Shown here one piece after another: positions 9,651 through 19,531 of a DNA stretch of 64,000 nucleotides. This stretch comes from Flavobacterium poyangense. Its GTDB lineage: Bacteria; Bacteroidota; Bacteroidia; Flavobacteriales; Flavobacteriaceae. The DNA is taken from contig NZ_JAALLN010000005.1 of assembly GCF_011751075.1 (NCBI RefSeq), positions 186,001-250,000 of the forward strand. Direction: 5' to 3'. Below the pieces are notes generated by a model, which was not told the DNA's origin, ran no database searches, and worked only from the letters and a program-made list of their open reading frames with translations. Every line of letters starts with the position of its first letter. Position 1 is the stretch's first letter. Both the position numbers and the translations under genes were made by a program.

Positions 9651-9696
9651 GTATTTAATCAGCATCATCTATTTATGAGCTGTCTTATGTTTGAAG

Positions 9697-10416
9697 TTAA
9701 TTAGTTGTTCCTGCAGCACTTTTGTCTACCAGAAACAATAGTTCACCGCTAACAGGCTTAATTAACTGCATCGGATAGGTAGCAGGATTGTAATCTCCAT
9801 GAAGGACTTCTTTCAATGCGTGTGCTTTTTTTTCTCCAAACGCCACTACGACAATTTGCTCTGCCTTATTAATCAAAGGAGCGGTTAGTGTAATGCGATG
9901 CATATTTTGAGATTCTAAACGGTAAGCAGCTACCCATTTTAGTTGTTCTTGTAAAACGGCTTCACCCGGAAAAAGAGAGGCGGTGTGTCCGTCATCTCCA
10001 AGGCCAAGTAAAATTAGATCAAATTTTCCGTCGGGTCCCAGTATTTCTCTTACGGCTTGTTCATATGCTACAGCATAGTCTTCCGCTGAAACACCATCTT
10101 TGTACATTGGAAAGATATTGTTTTGTGGTATAGGTACGTGGCTCAATAGGGTATCAAAAGACATTTTTGCATTACTGCGGTCATCCTCAAGAGGCACCCA
10201 GCGCTCATCACCCCAGAAAATATACACCTTGCTCCAGTCTATTTTTGATTGATAATCAGGAGAAGCTAAGAGTTTGTAAAGGCCTGCAGGTGAAGAACCA
10301 CCGGTAAGTACTGCGGTAAATTTTCCTTTTTGCTGTATGGCTTTCTGTGCTGACACTACGAAAAGATCAGCAGCTTTACTATTGATTTCTTCTATGGTGT
10401 TAAAAATCTGTATCAT
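9697..10416 (-). CDS. pgl: 6-phosphogluconolactonase
   Basis: The 239-aa cytoplasmic protein is a DevB-type lactonase that hydrolyses 6-phosphogluconolactone to 6-phosphogluconate, the second step of the oxidative pentose phosphate pathway. Family motifs are intact: TGGSSPAGLYKLL near residue 38, FWGDERWVPLEDDRSN near 68, and DLILLGLGDDGHTASLFPG near 133, holding the catalytic His. It is the last gene of the gnd-zwf-pgl operon, one base after the zwf stop, which points to translational coupling. Length is normal. Confidence 0.97.
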   Translation of the reverse strand: MIQIFNTIEEINSKAADLFVVSAQKAIQQKGKFTAVLTGGSSPAGLYKLLASPDYQSKIDWSKVYIFWGDERWVPLEDDRSNAKMSFDTLLSHVPIPQNNIFPMYKDGVSAEDYAVAYEQAVREILGPDGKFDLILLGLGDDGHTASLFPGEAVLQEQLKWVAAYRLESQNMHRITLTAPLINKAEQIVVVAFGEKKAHALKEVLHGDYNPATYPMQLIKPVSGELLFLVDKSAAGTTN

Positions 10417-10417
10417 T

Positions 10418-11935
10418 TTAATTTTCTTCTTTTACGATAGTTGATGTGTTAGAAACCCAGGCATGTCCCTGACGCGCCAATAGTTCGTCTGCGGCTTCAG
10501 GTCCCCAGCTTCCGGCTTTATAATTAGGGAAATTGGCCGGAGCATTGTTTTTCCAGAATTCCTGAATAGTATCGATAGCATCCCAGGCTTGTTCGACCTG
10601 ATCCCAACGCATAAATAGGGTAGGATCTCCTGCTAATGCATCTGAAAGCAGGGTTTCATAAGCTTCCGGTGACATAGTAGAACATTGAAAATAGTCAAAA
10701 ACCATTTCTGCAGGTCGCAAAGAAAGAGAAAGCCCCGGTTTTTTAGTCATAAACTGTAGTTTAATGTCCATTGCCGGTTGAATGTTTATGATAAGTCTGT
10801 TTGGTGTCATTCCTTCATTTCCGTAAGAGAAGGAGGAATGCGGTACCGGTTTGAACTGAATGACAATCGAAGACTGCTTTTCCTGCATTCTTTTTCCTGT
10901 TCTTAGATAAAAAGGAACACCTTGCCATCTCCAGTTGTCCAGATAAATTTTCATCGCTACATAGGTTTCTGTATTCGAATCCGGTGCGACACCTTTATCT
11001 TTTCGGTATTCCGGAACAGGATTTCCTTTTATAAATCCTGCATCGTATTGACCTCTTACGGTATAATGGTCGACTTCATTTGGTTTAATGCGACGAATAG
11101 AGCGCAGCACATCAGCTTTTCTGCTTCGGATATCATCAGCATCTAATGAGGCCGGTGCTTCCATCGCAGTCATACATAAAATTTGAAGCAGGTGATTTTG
11201 TATCATATCCTTCAAAGCTCCAACACCTTCATAAAATCCGCCACGATCTTCAACTCCCACTTCTTCGGCTACCGTAATCTGTACAAAATCAATGAAATTA
11301 CGGCTCCATAATGGCTCAAACATCGAATTTCCAAAACGGAAAGCAAGGATATTCTGAACGGTTTCTTTACCCAGATAATGGTCAATACGGTAAATCTGTT
11401 CTTCTTTAAATGTTTGCGAAAGCATTTCATTAAGTTCAATCGCAGAAGTTTTATCGTATCCGAATGGTTTTTCGATAATAATGCGATCTTGTTTGGCATT
11501 GGCAGCAAGACCAATTTTCTTAATATTACTGGATATAGTAGTAATAAAAGAAGGCGCTATAGAAAGGTAAAAAAGACGATTGGCACGTAAACCAAAAGAC
11601 TCATCGATAGCATTTAATTTCGAATCTAATTCAAGATAAGATTCTTCTTTGTCAATGTCATGTCTGAGATAACTTATATGTGAAATAAATTTTTGAGTGT
11701 CTTCAAGGGAAAGTCCTGATTTTCTCGAAAATTTGTTTAAATTTTCCAAAACATAACTGCGAAAGTCCTCATTCGTTTTTTCGGCTCTTCCCAGTGCTAT
11801 AATCTGAAATTTTTCATCCATACGACCATCGAGATACAAATTTTGAAAGGCCGGGAAAAGCTTTCTTTTAGCTAAGTCACCCGAGGCTCCAAAAATAACA
11901 ATGATCGTTGGGTTAATATTTTTAACAATACTCAT
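10418..11935 (-). CDS. zwf: Glucose-6-phosphate 1-dehydrogenase
   Basis: This 505-aa enzyme oxidises glucose 6-phosphate to 6-phosphogluconolactone with reduction of NADP. The N-terminal Rossmann motif GASGDLAKRKLFPA and the active-site block RIDHYLGKETVQN (near residue 180) are present, with the later FYLRTGKRM substrate-domain motif. Length is typical. It lies between gnd (21 bp upstream) and pgl (1 bp downstream), so the three oxidative pentose phosphate enzymes are made together to supply NADPH and pentoses. Confidence 0.98.
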   Translation of the reverse strand: MSIVKNINPTIIVIFGASGDLAKRKLFPAFQNLYLDGRMDEKFQIIALGRAEKTNEDFRSYVLENLNKFSRKSGLSLEDTQKFISHISYLRHDIDKEESYLELDSKLNAIDESFGLRANRLFYLSIAPSFITTISSNIKKIGLAANAKQDRIIIEKPFGYDKTSAIELNEMLSQTFKEEQIYRIDHYLGKETVQNILAFRFGNSMFEPLWSRNFIDFVQITVAEEVGVEDRGGFYEGVGALKDMIQNHLLQILCMTAMEAPASLDADDIRSRKADVLRSIRRIKPNEVDHYTVRGQYDAGFIKGNPVPEYRKDKGVAPDSNTETYVAMKIYLDNWRWQGVPFYLRTGKRMQEKQSSIVIQFKPVPHSSFSYGNEGMTPNRLIINIQPAMDIKLQFMTKKPGLSLSLRPAEMVFDYFQCSTMSPEAYETLLSDALAGDPTLFMRWDQVEQAWDAIDTIQEFWKNNAPANFPNYKAGSWGPEAADELLARQGHAWVSNTSTIVKEEN

Positions 11936-11956
11936 TTTTCTTTTGCTTAAAGGTTC

Positions 11957-13363
11957 TTAATCATTCCATTGGGTATGAAAGATGCCCGGAGCATCAATAC
12001 GTTCATAAGTATGCGCTCCAAAATAATCACGTTGCGCCTGTATTAGGTTGGTTGGAAGATTTTCAGACCTGTATGCATCAAAATAAGCCAGAGAATTCAT
12101 TAGTCCGGCTGCAGGTAAACCATTTTGCACAGCAAATTGAATAATGGTTCTGATACCTTTCTGAGTTTCATTAAGTTTTGCCGCAATAGTGGAATCTAAA
12201 AGTATGTTTGGTAAGTCTGCATTCTGAGCAAATGCTTTTCTGAAATCTTCCAGTACCTCAGCACGAATGATACAGCCACCACGCCATATTTTTGTTACGA
12301 TCTCTAAATTTAACTCATAGTTGTATTCTTTAGAAGCCGTTTTTAGCATTGCCAGTCCTTGTGCATAAGTGATTAAGGTAGAGAAGTATAAAGCAGACTT
12401 TAAAGAAGCAATTACTTCAGGGATGTTCACCGTAGTTTTTGTATGCTCCCAAATTAATTTTGTCGCAGCCTCAATTCTTTCCGGTTTAGTTTTAGACATA
12501 TCACGCATTATTACTGCGGCATCGATAGTAGGAACAGGTACTTGCAGATCCATCGCATTTTGAGAGGTCCATTTTCCGGTTCCTTTAGATTTTGCCCAAT
12601 CTGATATGTGATTGATTAGTCTTGAGCCATCCGGTTCTGTTTTTTTAAGAATGTGTGCAGTTATTTCGACTAAGAATGATTTAAGATCGCTCTCATTCCA
12701 TTCTTCAAAAGTTTTTTGAATAGTGTCTTCATCCAGATTATAACCGCGTTTCATCAGGTCATAAATTTCTGAAATAAGTTGCATAATTCCATATTCGATT
12801 CCATTATGAACCATTTTCACATAATTCCCGGCTGATCCGTTACCCAGATATTCCACACAAGGCTCTCCATCAACTTTTGCTGCAATGGCTTCAAAAATCG
12901 GACGAAGTCTTTCGTAGGCTTTTTTATCTCCTCCCGGCATCATACTTGGGCCAAATCTTGCTCCTTTTTCTCCTCCTGAAATTCCCATACCAAAGAAATG
13001 AATTCCTTTTGCAGACAATTCAAGGAATCTTCGGTCTGTATCAGTAAAGTAGGTATTACCGCCATCAATCAGAATGTCTCCTTGATCTAAGTGTGGTAAA
13101 AGGCTTTGAATTGCGCTATCGACAGGCTTACCGGCTGGTACCAAAAGCATAATAGCTCTAGGGCGTTGGATAAGCTCCACAAAATGCTTAACGTCTGTTG
13201 TTGCTTCGAGTGTATGCTCCGCATCGGCTTCCTGCTGAAGGGAGTTAACTTTTTCGGCATCTAAATCTAAGCCCGCTGCGGCGAATTTTTGGCTGGCAAT
13301 GTTTAAAAGTAGGTTACGGCCCATTACGCCGAGCCCAACAATGCCAAAATCAAATGTGTTCAT
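11957..13363 (-). CDS. gnd: NADP-dependent 6-phosphogluconate dehydrogenase, decarboxylating
   Basis: The 468-aa enzyme decarboxylates 6-phosphogluconate to ribulose 5-phosphate. It has the coenzyme motif GLGVMGRNLLLNIA at the N-terminus, DGGNTYFTDTDRR near residue 100, the GISGGEKGARFGPSMMPGG block, the catalytic KMVHNGIEYG near 185, and the C-terminal RDYFGAHTYER with the conserved Arg and His. Full length of about 468 aa marks the long, NADP-preferring class. It is the first gene of the gnd-zwf-pgl operon. No promoter could be assigned with confidence in the region upstream. Confidence 0.98.
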   Translation of the reverse strand: MNTFDFGIVGLGVMGRNLLLNIASQKFAAAGLDLDAEKVNSLQQEADAEHTLEATTDVKHFVELIQRPRAIMLLVPAGKPVDSAIQSLLPHLDQGDILIDGGNTYFTDTDRRFLELSAKGIHFFGMGISGGEKGARFGPSMMPGGDKKAYERLRPIFEAIAAKVDGEPCVEYLGNGSAGNYVKMVHNGIEYGIMQLISEIYDLMKRGYNLDEDTIQKTFEEWNESDLKSFLVEITAHILKKTEPDGSRLINHISDWAKSKGTGKWTSQNAMDLQVPVPTIDAAVIMRDMSKTKPERIEAATKLIWEHTKTTVNIPEVIASLKSALYFSTLITYAQGLAMLKTASKEYNYELNLEIVTKIWRGGCIIRAEVLEDFRKAFAQNADLPNILLDSTIAAKLNETQKGIRTIIQFAVQNGLPAAGLMNSLAYFDAYRSENLPTNLIQAQRDYFGAHTYERIDAPGIFHTQWND

Positions 13364-13495
13364 AATTTTTAAGTAACTAAATGTTAGTGTGTTGTTGTTT
13401 GCAATACCACAAGGAAATGCTGTATTGTTAATGTCGCGCTAAATTAGTCAAAAAGGTTGGAATATTATAAAATAAACTCGGGGCTTTAAGGGTTT

Positions 13496-13877
13496 GCCAC
13501 GAATTTCACGAATTTAATTTTAAAACGCAGAAATAATCGCTTTATTCATTTAAATCTGTGGCAAAAAAATGAACTGCCACAGATTTCACAGATTAAAAAG
13601 ATTTTCTTTGGATGCTTAGATCGACGTAAAAAATAAAGCAATTCGTGAAAATTAGCGAAATTAGTGGCTAAAAAAAGTTGCCGCGAATTACACGAATTTT
13701 CCCGAATTTAATTTTAAAATGTAGAAATAATCACTTTAATCTGTGGAATCTGTGGCAAAACAAAAGAACAGCCACAGATTTCAGTAATTTATAAGGACTT
13801 CTTTTCTAACCTGCAGTTACGCTTCAACAATCAAAGTAAAAACAAAACAATTCGTGAAAATTCGTGCAATTAGTGGC
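13496..13877. repeat. Two copies of a nested inverted-repeat intergenic element (about 170-200 bp each)
   Basis: Copy one spans 13496-13668 and copy two 13680-13877. Each starts with GCCACGAATTTCACGAATT (copy two has GCCGCGAATTACACGAATT) and ends with its near complement, AATTCGTGAAAATT followed by TTAGTGGC. Inside each is a second inverted pair, AATCTGTGGCAAAA and GCCACAGATTTCA. A decayed third end (CCGTGCAATTCGTG) follows near 13918-13935. The rest of the 694-bp gap between gnd and the sigma-factor gene holds no supported gene. Nested palindromes of this kind are a familiar class of flavobacterial intergenic repeats. No transposase is linked. Confidence 0.85.
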
Positions 13878-14057
13878 AAAACACACACAGTTAAGAGTAA
13901 AAAAAATTAGTAAAAATCCGTGCAATTCGTGTTTGAATCAGGGTAGTGGTTTCGAACACAGATATTAATAAATCATTAAATGAATGCGTTGTTAAAATAA
14001 GGAAAGTCAGTTTAAGGTAATTTTGTAAGTATACCCTACACCTTTTAAAATTGCATT

Positions 14058-14624
14058 ATGAATACCATTCTGATTACCCGATTGCGTGACGGAGACGACT
14101 CTTGTTTTAAAGAAATCTATGAGCTATATCATTTCAAAGTATATTGTTTTGTTAAAAAGTATGCTGCCCAGCCGGTAGATGCCGAAGATATTACACAGAA
14201 TGTTTTTATTCATATTTGGAAATATCGCACCAAGATTGATCCAGCCATTCCTTTAGACTCGATTTTATTTAAAAGTAGTAAGCAGGAAATTTCAAAATGG
14301 TATAAAAAACAGAATGAAATGCTCTCACTTGAATATGAACAATTGGTAAAAGAATTAGATGAGACAGAAGAAGCAGAGGAGGCCGTTTCTTTAAATCTGG
14401 AAAAAATAGAAATACTATTGCAGCAGATTCCGGAGAAAAGAAGAAAAATATTCACCCTGCATAAGTTTGACGAGATGAGCTACAAGGAAATTGCGATCGA
14501 AATGGGAATGTCACAAAGCGCAGTAGCCAACCAGATCTCTAAAACGCTACAATATCTTAAGAAGAATTCTGTAAAGAGCCATGAACTTTATTGGTTTCTT
14601 TTGGTGTTTATCAACCACAATTAA
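14058..14624 (+). CDS. ECF RNA polymerase sigma factor
   Basis: The 188-aa protein has sigma region 2 (about residues 15-55, with YHFKVYCFVKKY and DAEDITQNVFIHIW) and region 4 (about 125-175, with IPEKRRKIFTLHKFDEMSYK and the helix-turn-helix GMSQSAVANQI). It belongs to the Bacteroidota group of ECF factors paired with FecR anti-sigma factors, and is followed by FecR (14888) and a TonB receptor with an STN signalling domain (15804). In such systems ligand binding by the receptor is relayed through FecR to free the sigma factor. A TAATTTTG -7 box lies at 14018-14025, without a well-spaced -33 partner. Confidence 0.95.
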   Translation: MNTILITRLRDGDDSCFKEIYELYHFKVYCFVKKYAAQPVDAEDITQNVFIHIWKYRTKIDPAIPLDSILFKSSKQEISKWYKKQNEMLSLEYEQLVKELDETEEAEEAVSLNLEKIEILLQQIPEKRRKIFTLHKFDEMSYKEIAIEMGMSQSAVANQISKTLQYLKKNSVKSHELYWFLLVFINHN

Positions 14625-14887
14625 ATTTCGATTTTTCCGAATCCATCGAAAATAGAGATATGTTATAGAATTGCATCGGGTGTGTAAATTAAATGTAACT
14701 TATTTTTAGTTAGTTTTTTGTAATGAATTGTTTTTTAATTGGTTTAACTGTTTTTTGTTTTTTTAGGCATTAACAAATCGTTAAGTGTCTTGTACCCCCG
14801 TGATTTTTTGAAGTAGAATTATCTATTGTAGTCAGAAAGGAGAAATTTTTGAATTTTTCCTTAAATACTAATTTTTACTAAGAAAAA

Positions 14888-15733
14888 ATGAAATCGTACA
14901 GACTACGCGAAGAATGGGATGAATTGCCACAAAAGGGATTATTTTCGGAGGAGGCAAAACTCAGAATGTGGAAAAATATTCTCCGTGCAACAAACAACAA
15001 ACGTAGCCGTAATTATCAAAGAGCGATCGCGGCTTGTGCGGTACTTTTTATAGCCATTGCGGCGTATTTCTCTTTTCTGGCATCTGACTTCTCTAAGCAG
15101 CCGGAAATTATCACACAGACATTTCCTCAGGACATAAGACTATTGCGTCTGTCTGACGGTACCCGTGTTTGGGTAAATGAAAACACTCAGATTGAATACC
15201 CGGAACATTTTGCGGCTAATGAGCGTATTGTAAAATTAAAAGGAGAAGCTTTTTTTGAAGTGGCACGAGATACTACACGGCCTTTTATAATTAGTTCCGG
15301 TGATATAAAAACAACGGTTTTGGGAACGTCATTTAATGTAAAAGCATACGGGAAAATAGCAGAAGTAAATGTGAGAACCGGAAAGGTAAAAGTAGAAAGT
15401 ACCGAAAATGCTGTTTTTTTAGAGCGGGGAGATGCGGCATTATTGGCTCCGGAAGATAATAAAGTTAGAAAACACAAAACGACGATGTTGGAACCGCAAT
15501 GGAAAAAAGCATTGCTTGATGTTGATGGTTTAACGCTCGTTGCCGTGATGGAGAAACTTAAATCCGATCATGTTTTTGAATTGCAATATGCTACCGAAGA
15601 TTTAAAACAACTCCAAATAAAAGGAACATTAGATACCAGACAAGGCATTTCAGAAATACTGCAGACAATTGCATTTGCTTTAGACGTAAAAATCAAACCA
15701 ATTGGGGAGAATAAATTTTTAGTGAGCAAATAG
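14888..15733 (+). CDS. FecR family anti-sigma factor
   Basis: This 281-aa protein has a short cytoplasmic N-terminal part (about residues 1-45), one membrane helix (about 46-64, AIAACAVLFIAIAAYFSFL) and a periplasmic FecR domain (about 80-200, with FPQDIRLLRLSDGTRVWVNE and LKGEAFFEVARDTTRPF). The C-terminal domain (200-281) is STN-like and ends in FLVSK. It should hold the upstream sigma factor inactive until the TonB receptor signals. The 263-bp gap after the sigma gene suggests a possible internal promoter, so the sigma factor may drive this gene and the receptor. Confidence 0.95.
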   Translation: MKSYRLREEWDELPQKGLFSEEAKLRMWKNILRATNNKRSRNYQRAIAACAVLFIAIAAYFSFLASDFSKQPEIITQTFPQDIRLLRLSDGTRVWVNENTQIEYPEHFAANERIVKLKGEAFFEVARDTTRPFIISSGDIKTTVLGTSFNVKAYGKIAEVNVRTGKVKVESTENAVFLERGDAALLAPEDNKVRKHKTTMLEPQWKKALLDVDGLTLVAVMEKLKSDHVFELQYATEDLKQLQIKGTLDTRQGISEILQTIAFALDVKIKPIGENKFLVSK

Positions 15734-15803
15734 GTCTTTATCCTCTAAAAAAAACATACGATTTCATATAACCTAATACACCATTAAAACAAACTATTTA
15801 CTT

Positions 15804-18800
15804 ATGAGTGATTTTTTTAGGCAATTTCCGATTGCCATACAAATTCTGTTTTTTAGCCTATTCCTCAGTACAACAAGTACCTATGCACAATCCGGCACTG
15901 TGTCGGTAGATTTTAAAAATGCTTCACCAAAAGAAATTTTCGAAAATTTAGAATCCCGAACCCCTTATCGTTTTATTTATCAAAAAGATACAGATTTTAG
16001 TAAACCGCTTATCAATCTCAAAAAAGACAATGTAACCATTGATGAAGTATTAAAAGAATTGCAGTTGCTCACCAATCTTAATTTTAGAAGAAACAATACC
16101 AATATTGCTGTTAATAAAAAGATGGCATCGACAAAAAAAGTTGGGGGTATTTCCGGGAAAATTGTCGACAAAAACGGTTTGGCTTTGCCGGGAGCTTCTG
16201 TAAAAGTGGTAGAAACAGCAAATGCTATTGTTTCTGATTTTGATGGGAATTATTCTTTTGCCTTAGAAGATGGATCTTACACCTTAGAAGTAAGTTATGT
16301 TTCGTTTCAAAGCCAGAAAATTACAGATGTAAAAGTGTTGGAAGGAGCAGAAATAGTATTGAATGTAGTACTTAAAGACGATGCTGAATCGTTGAATGAG
16401 GTTATCATTACACAAACCTATCAAAAAGCAACTGCTTCTACAGAGGGAATGCTGCTTCAACAAAAGAAAGCCGCTCAGTTTTCTGACGGAATTTCTGCCG
16501 AACAAATTGCCAGAACACCGGATAAGGATGTCGGAAGCACTTTAAAGCGTATTACGGGAGTAACCACAATTGATGATAAATATGTGGTCGTGCGTTCTAT
16601 GGGTGAACGTTGGAATCAAGCTGTAATGGATGGGGTTAATTTGCCGAGTACAGATCCTAATGTGCAGCAGTTTAATTTTGATATTATTCCTACGGCAATG
16701 GTAGAAAGTGTTGTGGTTAGCAAAAATGCAACTCCGGATATGAATGCTAATTTTGCCGGGGGATATGTAGAAGTAAAAACAAAAGACATTCCAAAGAAAA
16801 ATTTTATGTCCTTTAGCGTAGGAAGTTCTTATAATAGCAGAAGTACTTTTAAAGATCGTCTGACAAAACAAGAAGGTTCAAAGGATTATATCGGATTTGA
16901 CGATGGTACAAGAGATTACCCATCGGGTTTGGTAAATATTGGAATACCTACTACAGAAGCAACATCAGGGCCATTTTTAGAGCAGTCAAAAAGATTTACC
17001 CAGGATAATTTCAGTACTTATAAAACCTACGCAGCTCCCGGAACTTCATTGCAATTTGCTGTAGGGAAGGTTTATGAATTGAAAGACAATAATAAAATTG
17101 GTTTCGTAGGCTCTGCTATTTTCAAAAACACTCAGGATCAGTTGCAAATAGACCACACCGAAAGGGGAACTTATATGACGAATTCGGAGTTTACTCCTGA
17201 AGCGGAAAATGGGTATTCGACCTTTAAAAAATACGGATTTAAAAATTCAGGAGCTTCTTATAACTTCAATTCTACCCTGGGCGGAATGTTTAATGCCGGT
17301 ATTCAACTGGGAAATCATAAAATCGCCATTCGCAATACGTACATGCATATGTATGACAATCAGCTTACTCAAATCACGGGTTGGAATTTCTATGCCGGAA
17401 ATGTAGAAGGAATTGTAAACGGCAGTTATTTGCCTTTTACCAAAGAAACGGATTATCCGGTTTATCAGACTTTTATTCAGAATAAAATAGAAGGAAATCA
17501 CCGTTTTGAGAATTTTGAGATCAATTGGTTTGGTGCTTTCGCTAGTACATCAAAAGATACTAAAGATGCTACTTTTCTAACAAGTTATAGAAGAAAAGTA
17601 GGAAGTGATGTTCAGTTGTATCAGCAGATCTACAATGCTGATCCGGATGCTTTTAAAAGATCAAATTTTAAAAACAGCCAGAAAGATTATAATGTGGGGA
17701 TCAATTTTAATTATGCTTTTGATTTTGGTGAGACGTTCAAAAACAATGTAAAAGCCGGTTATTTCGGGACGTATAAAAAAGCAACCAATCAACAGGAGTC
17801 ATCCGCTCTGAGTGTTGTTGGACAAGGTTCGGATAAGGCTATTGTTGATTTCCCTATTTCGCAATTGTTGGATGGATCTTATTATCGCTGGGGCGGTTAT
17901 GGCTGGAACAGGATTACGACTTATGGTAATGAATATGTGGGAGATGTCAAAATTCATTCTCCTTTTTTAATGCTTGATAATAAAATTTCTCAGTACGTAA
18001 GATTGGTTTGGGGACTGCGTGCCGAAAGTTATGTGTACACCCAGATTGCCAGTCAGTCTGATAATTCAGGTAGTTTTGAGACGGCACAAAAAGATGATGA
18101 TGTATGGCAATATCTGCCTTCTGCAAATCTGACTATTAGTCCAACGAATAAAATGAATATTAGATTGGGTTATACCAAATCGGTATTGCGACCACAGTTT
18201 GCCGAAAGAATTAATATGCCGTATTACGATCCTATACGCGATGCAAAAGTCCTGAATTATACGGGTGGAATTGTTTCTACTCTGGTTGATAATTTCGATT
18301 TTAAAACAGAATGGTATCCTTCTCAGGGCGAGATTCTGTCTTTCGGATTGTATCATAAAAATATAAAACACCCGATTGAAGGTGTTACTCAGATTGGTAA
18401 TGATGGAGGTTCCCGCACCATCTTTAATATGAACTCCGACAGCGCCAAACTATTTGGAGTAGAATTTGAAATTTACAAAAACCTCTCTTTTTTAGGTGAA
18501 GGCGATCTTTTGAAAAAAATCTTCCTGTGCGGAAATGCCGCTTTTAATGATACCAAAGTCACGGGATATGTAAACATTGACGGTACAGGCGGACTTTACG
18601 AAGCCAATCGCCCTTTGTACGGACAGGCTCCTTATAATTACAATTTAGGATTGGATTATATCGGGGAACGTCTGGGGTTTGGTATCAGACACAATGCTAT
18701 TGGAGATCAGTATATTCTGGTTGGGTTTGATTATCAGGCAGAAGAAATCCGAATGCCGTATGCCGTTACAGATGCTCAGGTGAGTTATAAGTTTTTTAAA

Positions 18801-19037
18801 GAACGAAACTTAGAAATAAAACTCGGAATCAGAAATCTTTTTGATACTGCGATCGAAACGTATAACAATGCCAATAGCTACTCAAAAAATGTCGATTACG
18901 ATTATGGTTCAAATCCAAGGGATCAAAAAGTGCTAGGGGCTGGAGCAACGGATAAATATGATGCTGATATGGACCGAAAAATGTTCAAAGCCTGGAGTGG
19001 AAGAAGTTTTAATTTTTCTCTGAATTATTCTTTTTAG
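15804..19037 (+). CDS. TonB-dependent outer-membrane receptor with STN signalling domain
   Basis: The 1077-aa protein has a signal peptide (to about residue 28, TSTYAQ), an STN secretin/TonB short domain (about 30-105), a carboxypeptidase-regulatory-like domain (about 112-198, ISGKIVDKNGLALPGASVKV), a plug domain (about 205-320, with RITGVTTIDDKYVVVRSMG) and a 22-strand-type barrel ending in the aromatic terminus FNFSLNYSF. The STN domain fits transcriptional control through the upstream FecR/ECF pair. No SusD-like gene follows. Instead a beta-helix-like lipoprotein and other surface proteins do, so the substrate is unknown and glycan import is not indicated. The start is 70 bp after the FecR stop. 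Confidence 0.96.
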   Translation: MSDFFRQFPIAIQILFFSLFLSTTSTYAQSGTVSVDFKNASPKEIFENLESRTPYRFIYQKDTDFSKPLINLKKDNVTIDEVLKELQLLTNLNFRRNNTNIAVNKKMASTKKVGGISGKIVDKNGLALPGASVKVVETANAIVSDFDGNYSFALEDGSYTLEVSYVSFQSQKITDVKVLEGAEIVLNVVLKDDAESLNEVIITQTYQKATASTEGMLLQQKKAAQFSDGISAEQIARTPDKDVGSTLKRITGVTTIDDKYVVVRSMGERWNQAVMDGVNLPSTDPNVQQFNFDIIPTAMVESVVVSKNATPDMNANFAGGYVEVKTKDIPKKNFMSFSVGSSYNSRSTFKDRLTKQEGSKDYIGFDDGTRDYPSGLVNIGIPTTEATSGPFLEQSKRFTQDNFSTYKTYAAPGTSLQFAVGKVYELKDNNKIGFVGSAIFKNTQDQLQIDHTERGTYMTNSEFTPEAENGYSTFKKYGFKNSGASYNFNSTLGGMFNAGIQLGNHKIAIRNTYMHMYDNQLTQITGWNFYAGNVEGIVNGSYLPFTKETDYPVYQTFIQNKIEGNHRFENFEINWFGAFASTSKDTKDATFLTSYRRKVGSDVQLYQQIYNADPDAFKRSNFKNSQKDYNVGINFNYAFDFGETFKNNVKAGYFGTYKKATNQQESSALSVVGQGSDKAIVDFPISQLLDGSYYRWGGYGWNRITTYGNEYVGDVKIHSPFLMLDNKISQYVRLVWGLRAESYVYTQIASQSDNSGSFETAQKDDDVWQYLPSANLTISPTNKMNIRLGYTKSVLRPQFAERINMPYYDPIRDAKVLNYTGGIVSTLVDNFDFKTEWYPSQGEILSFGLYHKNIKHPIEGVTQIGNDGGSRTIFNMNSDSAKLFGVEFEIYKNLSFLGEGDLLKKIFLCGNAAFNDTKVTGYVNIDGTGGLYEANRPLYGQAPYNYNLGLDYIGERLGFGIRHNAIGDQYILVGFDYQAEEIRMPYAVTDAQVSYKFFKERNLEIKLGIRNLFDTAIETYNNANSYSKNVDYDYGSNPRDQKVLGAGATDKYDADMDRKMFKAWSGRSFNFSLNYSF

Positions 19038-19531
19038 TAACATTAGATTGCTGATTTTAGTAATAAAAGACTACTAAAATTAAGAAAATGTTAAGGAAAG
19101 ATTTTGACGTGATTTTTTTACGTTTTGAAATCTAATGTATATAAAGAGACGATCAATTTTAGAAATAAAGCCAATCTGTTTCGATATTAATTTCTTTGAA
19201 AAACTGTTACAAGTAAACACTACACATTACAGACGTACACAATCTGCAAAAAAAATCCAGACCGAAAAAGCGTGTCAGAATGGTACAATTGATTTTACGT
19301 TCTCTATTATTTATAGTATGGTTTGTTTCAGATTTTAAAGAAAATTATCCTTTCACCGGAACCCTAAAAGTGAGAGAAGAATACCCAGGGATAGTCTCCG
19401 GAGGTAAGACGGAAAACCTATTAAAAGCATTACCAAAAAAAGGAAAGGTCAAAGGGAAGAAAATTTGCTGCTCCTCCCAAAGACCTCAAGTGTAAAATAT
19501 TAGCAGCAAAGTTAATCAAAATTCAGTTATC
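19038..19531. other. Intergenic region after the TonB receptor gene, with hairpin and an uncertain small frame
   Basis: A perfect 9-bp stem (ATTTTAGTA / TACTAAAAT, 19054-19080) lies just after the receptor stop and could slow or partly stop transcription, although no T-run follows. A short plus-strand frame at 19280-19495 (71 codons) begins with a hydrophobic segment and has a lysine-rich second half. It has no lipobox or recognised family, so it is not called as a gene. The rest shows no feature. Confidence 0.45.

Noticed and set aside
19280..19495. Plus-strand 71-codon frame after the TonB receptor
   Set aside because: It has a hydrophobic start but no signal cleavage site, lipobox or family, and could be chance.
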